DNA from: Porphyromonadaceae bacterium UBA7332 | GTDB taxonomy: Bacteria; Bacteroidota; Bacteroidia; Bacteroidales; UBA7332 | Assembly: GCA_002471225.1 (NCBI GenBank) | Contig: DKPO01000037.1 | Location: 1 to 46,022 of the forward strand | Direction: 5' to 3' | DNA length: 46,022 bases | In this document: positions 35,600-45,125 of the stretch, piece by piece | Numbering within the stretch: the first letter of the stretch is position 1 | How the letters are laid out: each line of letters begins with the position of its first letter | The notes under the pieces: model-generated | The model's input: the letters and a program-made list of their open reading frames with translations, nothing else | Database searches by the model: none | Told to the model about the DNA's origin: nothing | Made by a program: the position numbers and the translations under genes

Positions 35600-38500
35600 T
35601 TAGAATCCTAATGTTACATTGAAAGTAAACGTTCTTGCTGTTGGAGCTGCACCTAATTCAAATCCTGTTGCATTTGTATTGGTTGCTGCTACTGATTCCG
35701 GATCAATTCCCGGAAGTTTACTGTGGATCATCCAAACATTGTTACATGTAGCCGAAAATCTCAGATTGTTGATAAAAGATTTTTTCAATATTGCCGATGG
35801 CATATTGTATCCTACAGTGATGTTTCTTAATCTGATATTTGTTGCATCGTAAGTAAACACCTCCGGCAAACCTAAGTTACCTGTTCCTGCTACACGTCCC
35901 CAGTAGTTCTGGTGAGTTACAGCTTTGTTATTCTCTACGTATTTATTTCCTTCTCCCTGAGTCACCGAATTCGGTACAACGAAGTCTTGTCTGTCGCCGT
36001 TAATAACCGTTCCTGCTGCATTACCATTACGGTGAAGTACAGCTGTTGTTCCTGAGAAAATTTTACCCCCTACACGTGCATCGATCAGGAAGCTCAATGT
36101 AAAGTTTTTGTAAGTAAAATTATTTGTCAGACCTAACATGAAATCAGGATTCTGGTTTCCTAAATATTCTTTGTTTTCTGTAAACAGAGGTAACCCCTGA
36201 CCGTCTACAACGATTTTACCATAGTGCGGATCGTTTTTATCTTCTACGCGTAAGAATTTTTTACCGTACATAGAACCGTAATAACCACCTTCTCTTGCAA
36301 CAACTTCTAACTCATCATAACTACGAATTGCATACTCTTTCACATCGTCTGTCAATGAGATAATTTTGTTTCTGTTCAATGAAAAGTTAGCAGACAAATT
36401 CCACAAGAAATCCTTATTTTCAATAATCTGAGATGTCAACTGAATCTCTACCCCTTCATTCTGAATATTACCGGCATTTACTTTTTGAGACTGATAACCT
36501 GAGAACGGATCCATCGGTAAGTCTAATAACTGACGTGTTGCATTTGTTTTATACCATGCTACATCCAGTCCGATACGGTTGTTCAGGAAGCGGATATCGA
36601 AACCTGCCTCCCAGGATTTGATCAATTCACTTCTCAATGATGAGTTATAAAGCGTCAATCCCGGTTTCAGCATACCGTTACCGTTTGGATCTTTCTCCGA
36701 GAAATAAACATTGTATAACTGATATGGAGGTAAGTCATTACCTACTTCAGCATACGATCCGCGCACTTTCAGGAATGAAATCCAGCTTGGGAAGTTTCCG
36801 CCTAATTTATTTACCGCCTCAGTTACCACACCCGAAAGGTTTACTGACGGATAGAAATAAGAACGGTTCGCTTTACTCATTGTAGAAGACCAGTCGTTAC
36901 GAGCTGTAACATCCATAAATAAATAGTTGTCCCAGTTCAACTGAAGCGTTCCGTATAATGAGTTAATTTTCTTTCTGATCAATGAAGACGATTGAGTAAA
37001 GTTGATCCCGTTACCTAATGTAAAGACATCTCTGATAATCAACTCACCAGTCGCTGCATTCATAATTTTACGCTCTTGACTCATTAAGTTACCACCAACT
37101 GTCAGGTTAGCGCCTAATTTATCAATCAGGTTATCTTTACGAACTGTAGATAAGAAGCTATAGTTATTTTCATAGAAAACTTCAGAACCTTCAGAGTAGC
37201 GACCTGTTTTATAGTTTTGATCACCACCTCCATAAAGTTTTTCATTTTTCGTAGTTGAATAGTAGTCTGTACCTCCTTTTAATTCTACATCCCACCAGTC
37301 AGTGATATTATATTTCAATGAAATAGTCCCTAATAAACGGTTACGTGTATCACTATTTCTCAAATATTTAGTCAACCACCATGGGTTAATCTGAGGCGAA
37401 TTTCCTTTATCATACCAGATCGCATTACCATTCGCATCTAACATCGGGTCTTTAAACTCGTTGACATTTAACGAACGTGGTAAATTATAAATCGTGTAGA
37501 ATGCGTTCGAAGAGTTAATACCCTGGATCGGACGATTTTCTGCATTCGTATTGATATAGTTTACTTTCGCATCTAATTTTAATTTATCCTTCTTTCCTAA
37601 GAAAGTAGTACCTCTTAACGTAATAGCCGTTCTGTTCAATTCCGAACCCGGAACCATACTTTTATCATCCGAGCGGTTGATCGAAGTAAACAACGATGTT
37701 TTATCGATTTGTTTCTGAATCGATACACCTTCGTTAAACGACGTTCCTGTACGGAAGAAACTATCCACATTGTCGTATGCGTGCAACTGTACTTTCTGTC
37801 CGTTCCAGCTCTCTACCGTCTGACCTTCAATCTTCGGACCCCAGCTCGATTTAGAAAGCGGATCAAATTGAGCTACATCTCCTTGTCCGAAACTATTTTG
37901 CATTTTCGGAGACATAAAGATCGTTTCAGTTGTAACACCTGCCGTTACCGTAATACCCAGACCATCTTGTTTCTTACCGGATTTGGTTGTAATAAGGATT
38001 ACCCCGTTACCTGCACGAGACCCATAAAGAGCAGCTGCCGAAGCACCTTTCAGTACAGACATAGACTCGATATCGTCCGGATTGATATCACTCAAACCAC
38101 TACCCATATCCGGACCAGAGTTACCCCAAACGTCATCGACTCCACCTGTGAAGTTATCCATTGGGACACCATCTACCACAATAAGCGGCTGGTTATTACC
38201 CGTCAAAGAGCTATTACCACGTAATACAATTTTCGAAGATCCACCTACACCGTTATTTGAACGGATGATCTGTAATCCCGAAACTTTACCTGAAAGAGCA
38301 TTGGCTACGTTGCTTTCTCTGGCATCAACCAATGCATCCCCTTTCAGTTCCTGCATGGCATAACCTAATGCCTTTTTATCACGCTTCATCCCTAAAGCAG
38401 TTACTACTACTTCACCCAAATCCTCTGTTGCTTCCTGCAAAACAACTGTGAGAAATTTCTGATCCGTAATTTTTAAATCCTGCGTTTTGTAACCCAAATA

Positions 38501-38767
38501 TGCGACACTCAAAACATCGCCGGGAGCAACCTTCAATTCGAAGTTCCCGTCAATATCGGTGATCACACCATTATTAGTACCCTTCACGTTTACTGTGGCT
38601 CCGATAATCGGACCGCCGGCATCTTTTACAATCCCTTTCAGCAGATATGTATTCTCTTGCTGAGTGACAGCCGGCTCACTACCATTTTCTTTAATTAAAT
38701 CATTTGCTAATACTGAATGCTGGTTTATTGCTAGTAATAGCCCCAATGGTATTAAAAACTTCTTCAT
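35600..38767 (-). CDS. SusC/RagA TonB-dependent receptor without STN domain, 1055 aa
   Basis: Signal peptide (LLLAINQHSVLA), a carboxypeptidase-regulatory-like domain (LLKGIVKDAGGPIIGATVNVKG), the plug (EVVVTALGMKRDKKALGYAMQE, VDGVPMDN, LKGASAAALYGSRAGNGVILITT), and a barrel ending FNVTLGF. There is no STN domain, so it lacks the usual contact site for a FecR protein even though a FecR/sigma pair heads this operon. It lies 42 bases after a GH92 gene and is followed by its SusD partner. Imports oligosaccharides across the outer membrane, presumably mannose-containing. Confidence 0.95.
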   Translation of the reverse strand: MKKFLIPLGLLLAINQHSVLANDLIKENGSEPAVTQQENTYLLKGIVKDAGGPIIGATVNVKGTNNGVITDIDGNFELKVAPGDVLSVAYLGYKTQDLKITDQKFLTVVLQEATEDLGEVVVTALGMKRDKKALGYAMQELKGDALVDARESNVANALSGKVSGLQIIRSNNGVGGSSKIVLRGNSSLTGNNQPLIVVDGVPMDNFTGGVDDVWGNSGPDMGSGLSDINPDDIESMSVLKGASAAALYGSRAGNGVILITTKSGKKQDGLGITVTAGVTTETIFMSPKMQNSFGQGDVAQFDPLSKSSWGPKIEGQTVESWNGQKVQLHAYDNVDSFFRTGTSFNEGVSIQKQIDKTSLFTSINRSDDKSMVPGSELNRTAITLRGTTFLGKKDKLKLDAKVNYINTNAENRPIQGINSSNAFYTIYNLPRSLNVNEFKDPMLDANGNAIWYDKGNSPQINPWWLTKYLRNSDTRNRLLGTISLKYNITDWWDVELKGGTDYYSTTKNEKLYGGGDQNYKTGRYSEGSEVFYENNYSFLSTVRKDNLIDKLGANLTVGGNLMSQERKIMNAATGELIIRDVFTLGNGINFTQSSSLIRKKINSLYGTLQLNWDNYLFMDVTARNDWSSTMSKANRSYFYPSVNLSGVVTEAVNKLGGNFPSWISFLKVRGSYAEVGNDLPPYQLYNVYFSEKDPNGNGMLKPGLTLYNSSLRSELIKSWEAGFDIRFLNNRIGLDVAWYKTNATRQLLDLPMDPFSGYQSQKVNAGNIQNEGVEIQLTSQIIENKDFLWNLSANFSLNRNKIISLTDDVKEYAIRSYDELEVVAREGGYYGSMYGKKFLRVEDKNDPHYGKIVVDGQGLPLFTENKEYLGNQNPDFMLGLTNNFTYKNFTLSFLIDARVGGKIFSGTTAVLHRNGNAAGTVINGDRQDFVVPNSVTQGEGNKYVENNKAVTHQNYWGRVAGTGNLGLPEVFTYDATNIRLRNITVGYNMPSAILKKSFINNLRFSATCNNVWMIHSKLPGIDPESVAATNTNATGFELGAAPTARTFTFNVTLGF

Positions 38768-38809
38768 ATTATTACTTTAAATTTAGGTTACAAGTTGTGT
38801 CCGAAATAG

Positions 38810-41062
38810 TTATTGGTTCGGTTTATCAGTCATTTCGAAAGTAAGTGTACCTCCTTGTGATAACTGATCATGCGTAATAAAAGGTTCTGTCAGCTTTACG
38901 CCATTAAATGAAACTGATTTTACGTATTTATTTTTCCGACTATTGTTAATAGTCTCTATAGTCAAAAGTTTACCTTCCATATTTACTGTCATCTTATCAA
39001 AAATAGGTCGTCCTATTGAATAGACCGGATTACCCGGAGCTACCTGATAAATACCCATTGCATTCATTATATACCAGGCTGACATTTGACCGCAATCTTC
39101 ATTTCCGCAAATACCATCCGGTGTGGGCGAGTATTGCGAATAAATAATAGAGTCCAGAAGTTCCTGTGTTCTCTGAGGTTTACCTATATAATTATATAAG
39201 TGTGCGATATGATGGCTCGGTTCATTTCCATGTGCATATTGCCCGATTAAACCCGAAATATCCATTGATGTCGATTCACCCTCTAAAGAAGATTCTACGG
39301 TAAACAATGAGTCTAATTTCGCTTCAAATTTATTTTTACCGCCCATCAAAGCAACAAGTCCATCTACATCATGAGGAACAAACCAGGTCCATTGCCATGC
39401 CGTACCTTCACAATAATCATCATTTCTGTGAGACGAAGCACGCGGATTAAACGGAACTCTCCAGTTTCCTTCCGAATCAAGACCTCGCATAAAGCCGGTA
39501 CTTTCATCAAAATACCATTTATAACCTTGAGCAAAACGCTGATATTTTTCCTGATTTTCTTTATCGCCAAGTTCGCCTGCCAATAAAGAAATACACCAGT
39601 CGTTGTAAGCATATTCCAATCCTTTAGCTACAGATTCATTATCCTTATCCGAAGGGATGTATCCAAGTTTATTTTTGTAAAACTTCGCCTGAGGCATCAA
39701 TTCAGCAACTACCAGAGGGTGTGCATGAATTTTAGAAGTATCATAATTTGCAATTTTCAGACTATGCTTGTATGCTTCATTTATATCAAAGTTTCGATAA
39801 CCTTTCATATATGAATCTGCAATAAGTGAAACGGCATGATAACCGATCATAGTCCCTGTATAATTCGCTGCGATTTCCCACATCGGAAAAACTCCCCCTT
39901 CTTGTGCTTTTTTTATCAAAGAACGGATATACGCTTCGTTTTGTGAAGGACGGATAATTGTCATCAGCGGATGATAAGCTCTGAATGTATCCCATAAAGA
40001 GAAAACTGTATAAACAGGATCCTCAACCGGAGTAGTCAGAATACTGTCATTCATTCCGCGATATCTACCGTCTGCATCACTAAATATATTAGGAGCTATA
40101 CCCGTATGATACAATGCCGTATAAAAGTTTTTCAGTTGAGCTGTATCAGTATCTTCTACATCAATCACCGACAAATAAGATTTCCACTTATTTCCGGCTT
40201 TTGTCACTGTTTCCTCAAACGATGCATTTTCCAGTTCTTCTTGCAGGTTCAAACGCGCACCTTCATAATCGACACACGAAATACCGACTTTCAATAGTAG
40301 CGGATCAGCTGTCTGATCTTTAATAAACAATACAGCTTTACCACTTTTTGAGTCAATACTCTGCTTATGTGTTAATGTGTCATTCTCATACAGAACAGCC
40401 TCGAAAGGCTTAGAGGAAATAAGATGAAAATAAATTTTCTGATTGGCAGCCCACCAGCTTGTTTGCTTATATCCGCGGATTTCACGATCATTCAATATCT
40501 CAAGCTTCACGCTCGTGTTATTCTGACCCTGTATAGCATAGTCGAGATCAACAATCACTCCCTGCTTCACATCTTTAGGATACGTGTAACGATGATAACC
40601 TGCACGATCTGCAGTCGTCAGTTCAGCCAGCGTATTATACCGATCCAGCAAAACAGAGTAATAACCCGGCGTCGCTTTTTCATTTTCTCTTTTGAAAGGA
40701 GAAGCAAACGATAACTGTTGTGATTTTCCGTCATGAGGTTTCAAATCCGGATCACCCGTGAAAGGCATAATCAGAATATCTCCGTAATCACTACAACCGG
40801 TACCGCTCACATGAGTATGCGAAAAACCATTTATTGTAGAGTCCGAGAAATGATATCCGCTGCAAGCATCCCAATCATAAATACGAGTGTCGGGACTTAA
40901 CTGGACCATACCGTGAGGAACGGTTGCTCCGGGGAAAGTATGACCGTGACCTCCTGTTCCGACAAATACATCTACATAATCGATCGGTTCCTGCTTCTCT
41001 TTACAAGAAACAAAACAACAAGAGATTACCGTCACCGTTAATGCATATACTAAATTCTTCAT
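38810..41062 (-). CDS. GH92 family alpha-mannosidase lipoprotein, 750 aa
   Basis: Lipobox FVSC with Cys20, so anchored to a membrane, probably the outer membrane. Family features in order: DYVDVFVGTGGHGHTFPGA, HTHVSGTGCSDYGDILIMP, FSLWDTFRAYHPLMTI, GYHAVSLIADSYMKG, GNEPSHH at 612-618 and GNEDCGQMSAWY at 653-664, the catalytic loop with the acidic residues used by characterised GH92 enzymes. It begins six bases after the FecR gene, which ties its expression to the sigma/anti-sigma pair. Removes terminal alpha-mannose; the exact linkage cannot be told. Confidence 0.93.
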   Translation of the reverse strand: MKNLVYALTVTVISCCFVSCKEKQEPIDYVDVFVGTGGHGHTFPGATVPHGMVQLSPDTRIYDWDACSGYHFSDSTINGFSHTHVSGTGCSDYGDILIMPFTGDPDLKPHDGKSQQLSFASPFKRENEKATPGYYSVLLDRYNTLAELTTADRAGYHRYTYPKDVKQGVIVDLDYAIQGQNNTSVKLEILNDREIRGYKQTSWWAANQKIYFHLISSKPFEAVLYENDTLTHKQSIDSKSGKAVLFIKDQTADPLLLKVGISCVDYEGARLNLQEELENASFEETVTKAGNKWKSYLSVIDVEDTDTAQLKNFYTALYHTGIAPNIFSDADGRYRGMNDSILTTPVEDPVYTVFSLWDTFRAYHPLMTIIRPSQNEAYIRSLIKKAQEGGVFPMWEIAANYTGTMIGYHAVSLIADSYMKGYRNFDINEAYKHSLKIANYDTSKIHAHPLVVAELMPQAKFYKNKLGYIPSDKDNESVAKGLEYAYNDWCISLLAGELGDKENQEKYQRFAQGYKWYFDESTGFMRGLDSEGNWRVPFNPRASSHRNDDYCEGTAWQWTWFVPHDVDGLVALMGGKNKFEAKLDSLFTVESSLEGESTSMDISGLIGQYAHGNEPSHHIAHLYNYIGKPQRTQELLDSIIYSQYSPTPDGICGNEDCGQMSAWYIMNAMGIYQVAPGNPVYSIGRPIFDKMTVNMEGKLLTIETINNSRKNKYVKSVSFNGVKLTEPFITHDQLSQGGTLTFEMTDKPNQ

Positions 41063-41068
41063 CTTATG

Positions 41069-42067
41069 TTAATCAGCTGTTATTGTGTCCCGCTTATCAA
41101 TATAAACGCGATTATCTTTTATTTTATAATTGATTTGTATGGCATCACTCAGTAATGTCAATACTTTTTCAATACTGTCTTTTTGTTTCAGAACACCGGA
41201 ATAGGTTATCGTTGTATCGACATTCGGCGAAATAAAAATCTTCACATTATAATATTGCTCAAGTGTCTGTGCTATATCATAGATATTAGCTTGCTCAAAC
41301 GGAAACAGACCAGAACGCCAGCAACCCTGCAAACCGGAATTAACCTTTTTCACATTCAACTCTGAAGAATGATTATCTACCGAAACTTTTTCACCGGGCG
41401 AAAGGATTAAGCAATCCTTATTGACTCCTTCAACCAAAATCTTACCATCAATCAATGAGGTTTCTTCATTGGTTTTACCAGGCAAGGCTTTCACATTAAA
41501 TTCTGTTCCCAGTACGTTTATCTTCATACGTTGGGTTTGAACAATAAACTGCCTGCCCTTGTTCTTTGGAACATCAAAATAACCTTCACCTTTTAACTGA
41601 ACTTCACAAATAGTCGGTTCTCCGGAAGTTATTTTATATTTCAAAGTCGTGTTCTTATTCATCCATACTTTCGTACCCTCCGGCAATTCGATTTCTTTTA
41701 CCGAATCACCCGACTTCAGGCAAGTCCAGTCATCTTTTGGCGAAGTTGGCTGCATATAATGTTTCACCATATATGCACTTAGAATTAACAACAAACCAAT
41801 TGCAGCATATTTCGAAAAGGTCACATAAAGCGTTTTTGTCGATTTCGCTTTTCGCAGTTCCTTTTTCTCAATCAGACGATTCCACTTCTCATCCGGTAAA
41901 TCTTCTTTTTCATATTTTGCCGATTTACCCTGAAACCACATGGATTCCAAACGGAACAACTCTTTCTTATTGTCCTCTGATTGATTCACCCAATCTAAGA
42001 TTTGTTTATATTCCTCCTCACTACATTGACGGTTTAAATATTTATATATTAATTCATCGTTCAACAT
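41069..42067 (-). CDS. FecR family anti-sigma factor, 332 aa
   Basis: The cytosolic N-terminal domain (about 1-82) starts MLNDELIYKYLNRQCSEEEYKQILDWV, the usual sigma-binding region. One membrane helix follows (about 83-108, KYAAIGLLLILSAYMVK). The periplasmic FecR domain has LPEGTKVWMNKNTTLKYK and GEGYFDVPKNKGRQFIVQT, and a C-terminal STN-like/DUF4974 domain ends with VTLLSDAIQINYKIKDNRVYI. The sigma gene is 48 bases upstream and a GH92 gene six bases downstream. Confidence 0.94.
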   Translation of the reverse strand: MLNDELIYKYLNRQCSEEEYKQILDWVNQSEDNKKELFRLESMWFQGKSAKYEKEDLPDEKWNRLIEKKELRKAKSTKTLYVTFSKYAAIGLLLILSAYMVKHYMQPTSPKDDWTCLKSGDSVKEIELPEGTKVWMNKNTTLKYKITSGEPTICEVQLKGEGYFDVPKNKGRQFIVQTQRMKINVLGTEFNVKALPGKTNEETSLIDGKILVEGVNKDCLILSPGEKVSVDNHSSELNVKKVNSGLQGCWRSGLFPFEQANIYDIAQTLEQYYNVKIFISPNVDTTITYSGVLKQKDSIEKVLTLLSDAIQINYKIKDNRVYIDKRDTITAD

Positions 42068-42115
42068 ATATTGTTTCGTATTTTAATAATAAAACAACCC
42101 GATCAAAAAAAACAC

Positions 42116-42673
42116 TTACTCATTCAACCAAAAAAATAGTATCAGAATAAACATATCTATATCTTTCAGACGTAACCGCAAAAATTTAAGCGCTTTATAC
42201 ATATGCGCTTCAACCGTGCGCAATGAGATATGCATAAAATCTGCGATTTCTTTATTTTTCATCTCTTCGAGATAACTTAACCGAAAAACCTCTCTGCACT
42301 TATCCGGCAATTCTTCTATCGCCTGATTGATAGACAGACTAAGCTCTTCATTCTCGATTCGCTGAATCACATCATTATTATCGGGATTAAAATATTTCAT
42401 TTTAATTTCGGTGAGTTTTATTTGATTCTCTCCATAGCCCTTTACAACTTGCTCATGCTTTATATAATTCAGACACTTGCTGTAGGTTGAGCGATATAAA
42501 AAAGAAGAGATATGATCGCCCATTTCCAATTGATCTTTTCTTTCCCATAAATCCAGAAAGACATCCTGAACAATATCTTCCGCAATCTCTTCTTCTACAA
42601 ATCGAAGAGCAAAAATGGTTAATCGGGAATTATAGACTTTAAATAATTCATGTACTTTATCGTCTCTACGCAT
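42116..42673 (-). CDS. ECF-type RNA polymerase sigma factor, 185 aa
   Basis: Region 2 has FVEEEIAEDIVQDVFLDLWERKDQL at about 26-50. Region 4 has LPDKCREVFRLSYLEEMKNKEIADFM and a recognition helix SLRTVEAHMYKALKFL. Typical of Bacteroides-type RpoE-like sigma factors that pair with FecR to control polysaccharide utilisation loci. It should drive the FecR-GH92-SusCD-GH92 operon. No clear TAnnTTTG box lies in the 96 bases upstream. Confidence 0.94.
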   Translation of the reverse strand: MRRDDKVHELFKVYNSRLTIFALRFVEEEIAEDIVQDVFLDLWERKDQLEMGDHISSFLYRSTYSKCLNYIKHEQVVKGYGENQIKLTEIKMKYFNPDNNDVIQRIENEELSLSINQAIEELPDKCREVFRLSYLEEMKNKEIADFMHISLRTVEAHMYKALKFLRLRLKDIDMFILILFFWLNE

Positions 42674-42730
42674 ATAATTTGGTTTTTTCTCTGTAATAGA
42701 CTATTACTTTCTGCGCATTAAAACAGGAAT

Positions 42731-42762
42731 AGCACTTTCTTCGTTTAAACGAAGAAAGTGCT
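42731..42762 (-). terminator. Perfect palindrome, probable terminator of the third GH92 gene
   Basis: A 32-base perfect palindrome, AGCACTTTCTTCGTTT followed by its reverse complement. It lies eight bases past the stop of the GH92 gene that ends at 42770. The following T-tract on the minus strand is weak (CTGTTTT). It could also serve as an operator before the sigma gene, which starts 58 bases further on. Confidence 0.6.
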
Positions 42763-42769
42763 TTGATAG

Positions 42770-44971
42770 TTATGATTTAGGCTTGTCGGTCAATTCAAAT
42801 CTCAATTCACCTCCTTGCATCAAGTCCGCATGACTAATTTTAAAGTCATTAATCGGTGAATCGTTCCAATAAACTTTATCTATGTAAATAGATTGTGGCG
42901 ATTCTTTCGTAGTACGAATCGCAATTTTTTTATTATTAATAAGTTTTATCTCAGCTGAATTTACTAACGGCGATGTTAATTCATACATCCCCGAAACCGG
43001 ATCTACCGGATAAAAGCCCAGTGCATTGAACACATACCACGCCGACATCTGACCGCAATCTTCATTTCCGCAAAGTCCGTCAGGCGCATTACGATACAAC
43101 TCTTTCATTATCTTATGAGTCAGTTCCTGCGTTTTATAGGGAGAATCCGTATAATTATATATGTATGCCACATGGTGGCTTGGTTCATTACCTTGTGCAT
43201 ACTGACCAATCATACCTGTACTGAAAATTGGTAAATCCTCAGTAGCTGAACTTACCGTAAACATAGAATCCAGCTTGTTTTCCAATTCTTTTTTACCTCC
43301 TAACAATTCAACATACATTGGTAAATCCTGCTGAACACCCCAGAAATATTGCCATGCATTACTTTCTGTAATATGCTCTGTATACTCTTCCGGATTGAAA
43401 TTCGCTATCCATTTTCCTTTCGCATCTTTTGGTAAGAAAAAGCGGGCTTCGGCATTATACAAATTCAGATAATTTTTAGCACGTCCGGCAAAAACATCTG
43501 CAATACTGTCTTTTCCTAATTTTTTCGCAAGCTGAGCAATCGTATAATCATCATAAGCGTATTCGATCGTCTTAGATAATGACTCGCCTTCCTTATCATA
43601 AGGCACGTACCCTAATGTTTTAAAATCACCCAAGCCTCTGTATGAATCTATATTAGCCGTCTCTACACATAAATTCAAAATAGAATCCCCCGAAAGATCT
43701 GTTACTCCTTTCAGATATGCCTCTGCCAAAACAACTGCCGAGTGATATCCGATCATCATATCCGTTTCACAAGCTGCAAAGTTCCAAACCGGTAATCTTC
43801 CGTTTTGTTTTCCGAACTCATATAGAGACTTTGTCATATCATTCACTTTCTCCGGATGCATGATCGTATAAAGAGGGTGTGCAGCACGATAAGTATCCCA
43901 TAAAGAAAATGTTGAATAATTATTCCAGCCATTCGCCTGGTAGATTTGCTTATCAGCTCCACGGTATCTGCCATCGATATCACTATAAAGTGTCGGAGCT
44001 AACATCGTATGATATAATCCGGTATAGAAAACAACTTCATCATTTTTATCGTCAAAAGTTGCCTCTATTTTATTCAGTTCTTTATTCCATTGTTCCTCTG
44101 CTTTATTCAGATATAAAGCAAAATCATTATGCGGAGCCTCTTTCTTCAGATTTGTCATAGCACCTTCATAATCGACTGCCGACAAAGCTGTTCTGACAAT
44201 CAGAGTTTCTCCTTTTTTGGTCGTAAAATCAAATTTACCCCGATAACCTTTACCTCCTGCATTATAGCCATGTCCCGGTTTCATATCTTTCACGATTAAC
44301 TCATAAGTATCAAAAGGTCGTGAAAATTGCGTCACGAAATATAGCTTCTGATCATCTGCCCAACCTTTTGAAAAACGATAACCGCGAATCGTTACAGAGT
44401 CTATAACTTCGATAAACGAATCGTCCGTCATATCCCAGTTCATCGCTTTCTTTAAATCAAGAAACACACTGGCTTTCGCTTCGGGAAATGTATAACGTTG
44501 AATACCGCAACGATCCGTTGAAGTTAATTCTACATTTATATCATAATCCTGTAGATAAACCTGATAATAACCCGCATGTGCACTTTCTTTTTCATGACTG
44601 AAAACAGAATAAACACCTAACTCGCCGTTCGCTTGTTTATACGGATTTGTTACAGGCATAAATGAGATATCATATAAATCGCCGGCTCCTGTTCCCGTTA
44701 AATGGGTATGACTGAAACCCGCAATCGTAGTATCCGGATAATAATATCCCGCAATACGATCCCATCCTCCCCGACCATTATCAGGGCTTAATTGAATCAT
44801 CCCGAAAGGCACACTGGCTCCGGGATATGTATTACCCGTAAAATCAGTTCCTATAAACGGATTCACTAATTCTGCATAATTCTTCTCTGTCTGTACTTTT
44901 TCATTTGAACAACTACATACTGAAAATAGAGCAATCGTTAAACTAACTCCTATTGACTTTCTTATTTTCAT
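42770..44971 (-). CDS. GH92 family alpha-mannosidase lipoprotein, 733 aa
   Basis: Lipoprotein signal with Cys19 and Cys21 (FSVCSC). GH92 motifs: LVNPFIGTDFTGNTYPGASVP, FSHTHLTGTGAGDLYDISFMP, FSLWDTYRAAHPLYTI, GYHSAVVLAEAYLKG, GNEPSHH at 594-600 and GNEDCGQMSAWY at 635-646. Closer to the lipoprotein GH92 at 38810 than to the one at 31351. It has its own -7 box upstream and a palindrome after it, so it may be expressed apart from the sigma-FecR operon. Confidence 0.93.
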   Translation of the reverse strand: MKIRKSIGVSLTIALFSVCSCSNEKVQTEKNYAELVNPFIGTDFTGNTYPGASVPFGMIQLSPDNGRGGWDRIAGYYYPDTTIAGFSHTHLTGTGAGDLYDISFMPVTNPYKQANGELGVYSVFSHEKESAHAGYYQVYLQDYDINVELTSTDRCGIQRYTFPEAKASVFLDLKKAMNWDMTDDSFIEVIDSVTIRGYRFSKGWADDQKLYFVTQFSRPFDTYELIVKDMKPGHGYNAGGKGYRGKFDFTTKKGETLIVRTALSAVDYEGAMTNLKKEAPHNDFALYLNKAEEQWNKELNKIEATFDDKNDEVVFYTGLYHTMLAPTLYSDIDGRYRGADKQIYQANGWNNYSTFSLWDTYRAAHPLYTIMHPEKVNDMTKSLYEFGKQNGRLPVWNFAACETDMMIGYHSAVVLAEAYLKGVTDLSGDSILNLCVETANIDSYRGLGDFKTLGYVPYDKEGESLSKTIEYAYDDYTIAQLAKKLGKDSIADVFAGRAKNYLNLYNAEARFFLPKDAKGKWIANFNPEEYTEHITESNAWQYFWGVQQDLPMYVELLGGKKELENKLDSMFTVSSATEDLPIFSTGMIGQYAQGNEPSHHVAYIYNYTDSPYKTQELTHKIMKELYRNAPDGLCGNEDCGQMSAWYVFNALGFYPVDPVSGMYELTSPLVNSAEIKLINNKKIAIRTTKESPQSIYIDKVYWNDSPINDFKISHADLMQGGELRFELTDKPKS

Positions 44972-45048
44972 GCTTCTAATCTTAAATACTTATTTCTTAA
45001 ACAATCTTCTTCGACAAATTACTTACACAAATTCCGAAAATTTATTTT

Positions 45049-45056
45049 CAAATATA
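45049..45056 (-). promoter_or_regulatory. -7 promoter box for the third GH92 gene
   Basis: TATATTTG on the minus strand, an exact TAnnTTTG match, 78 bases upstream of the ATG at 44971. No -33 TTG at standard spacing. The 154 bases between 44971 and 45126 hold no gene. Confidence 0.45.
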
Positions 45057-45125
45057 CAATAACCTAAGGTAATCTTCTAATTTTTAAGCTATATCAGACC
45101 AATTATAAGATAAAAAAACTGAACA

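Noticed and set aside
37709..38224. 171-residue plus-strand reading frame opposite the SusC gene
   Set aside because: Antisense to the conserved plug region of SusC; Arg/Thr/Cys-rich with no recognisable motif or start context.
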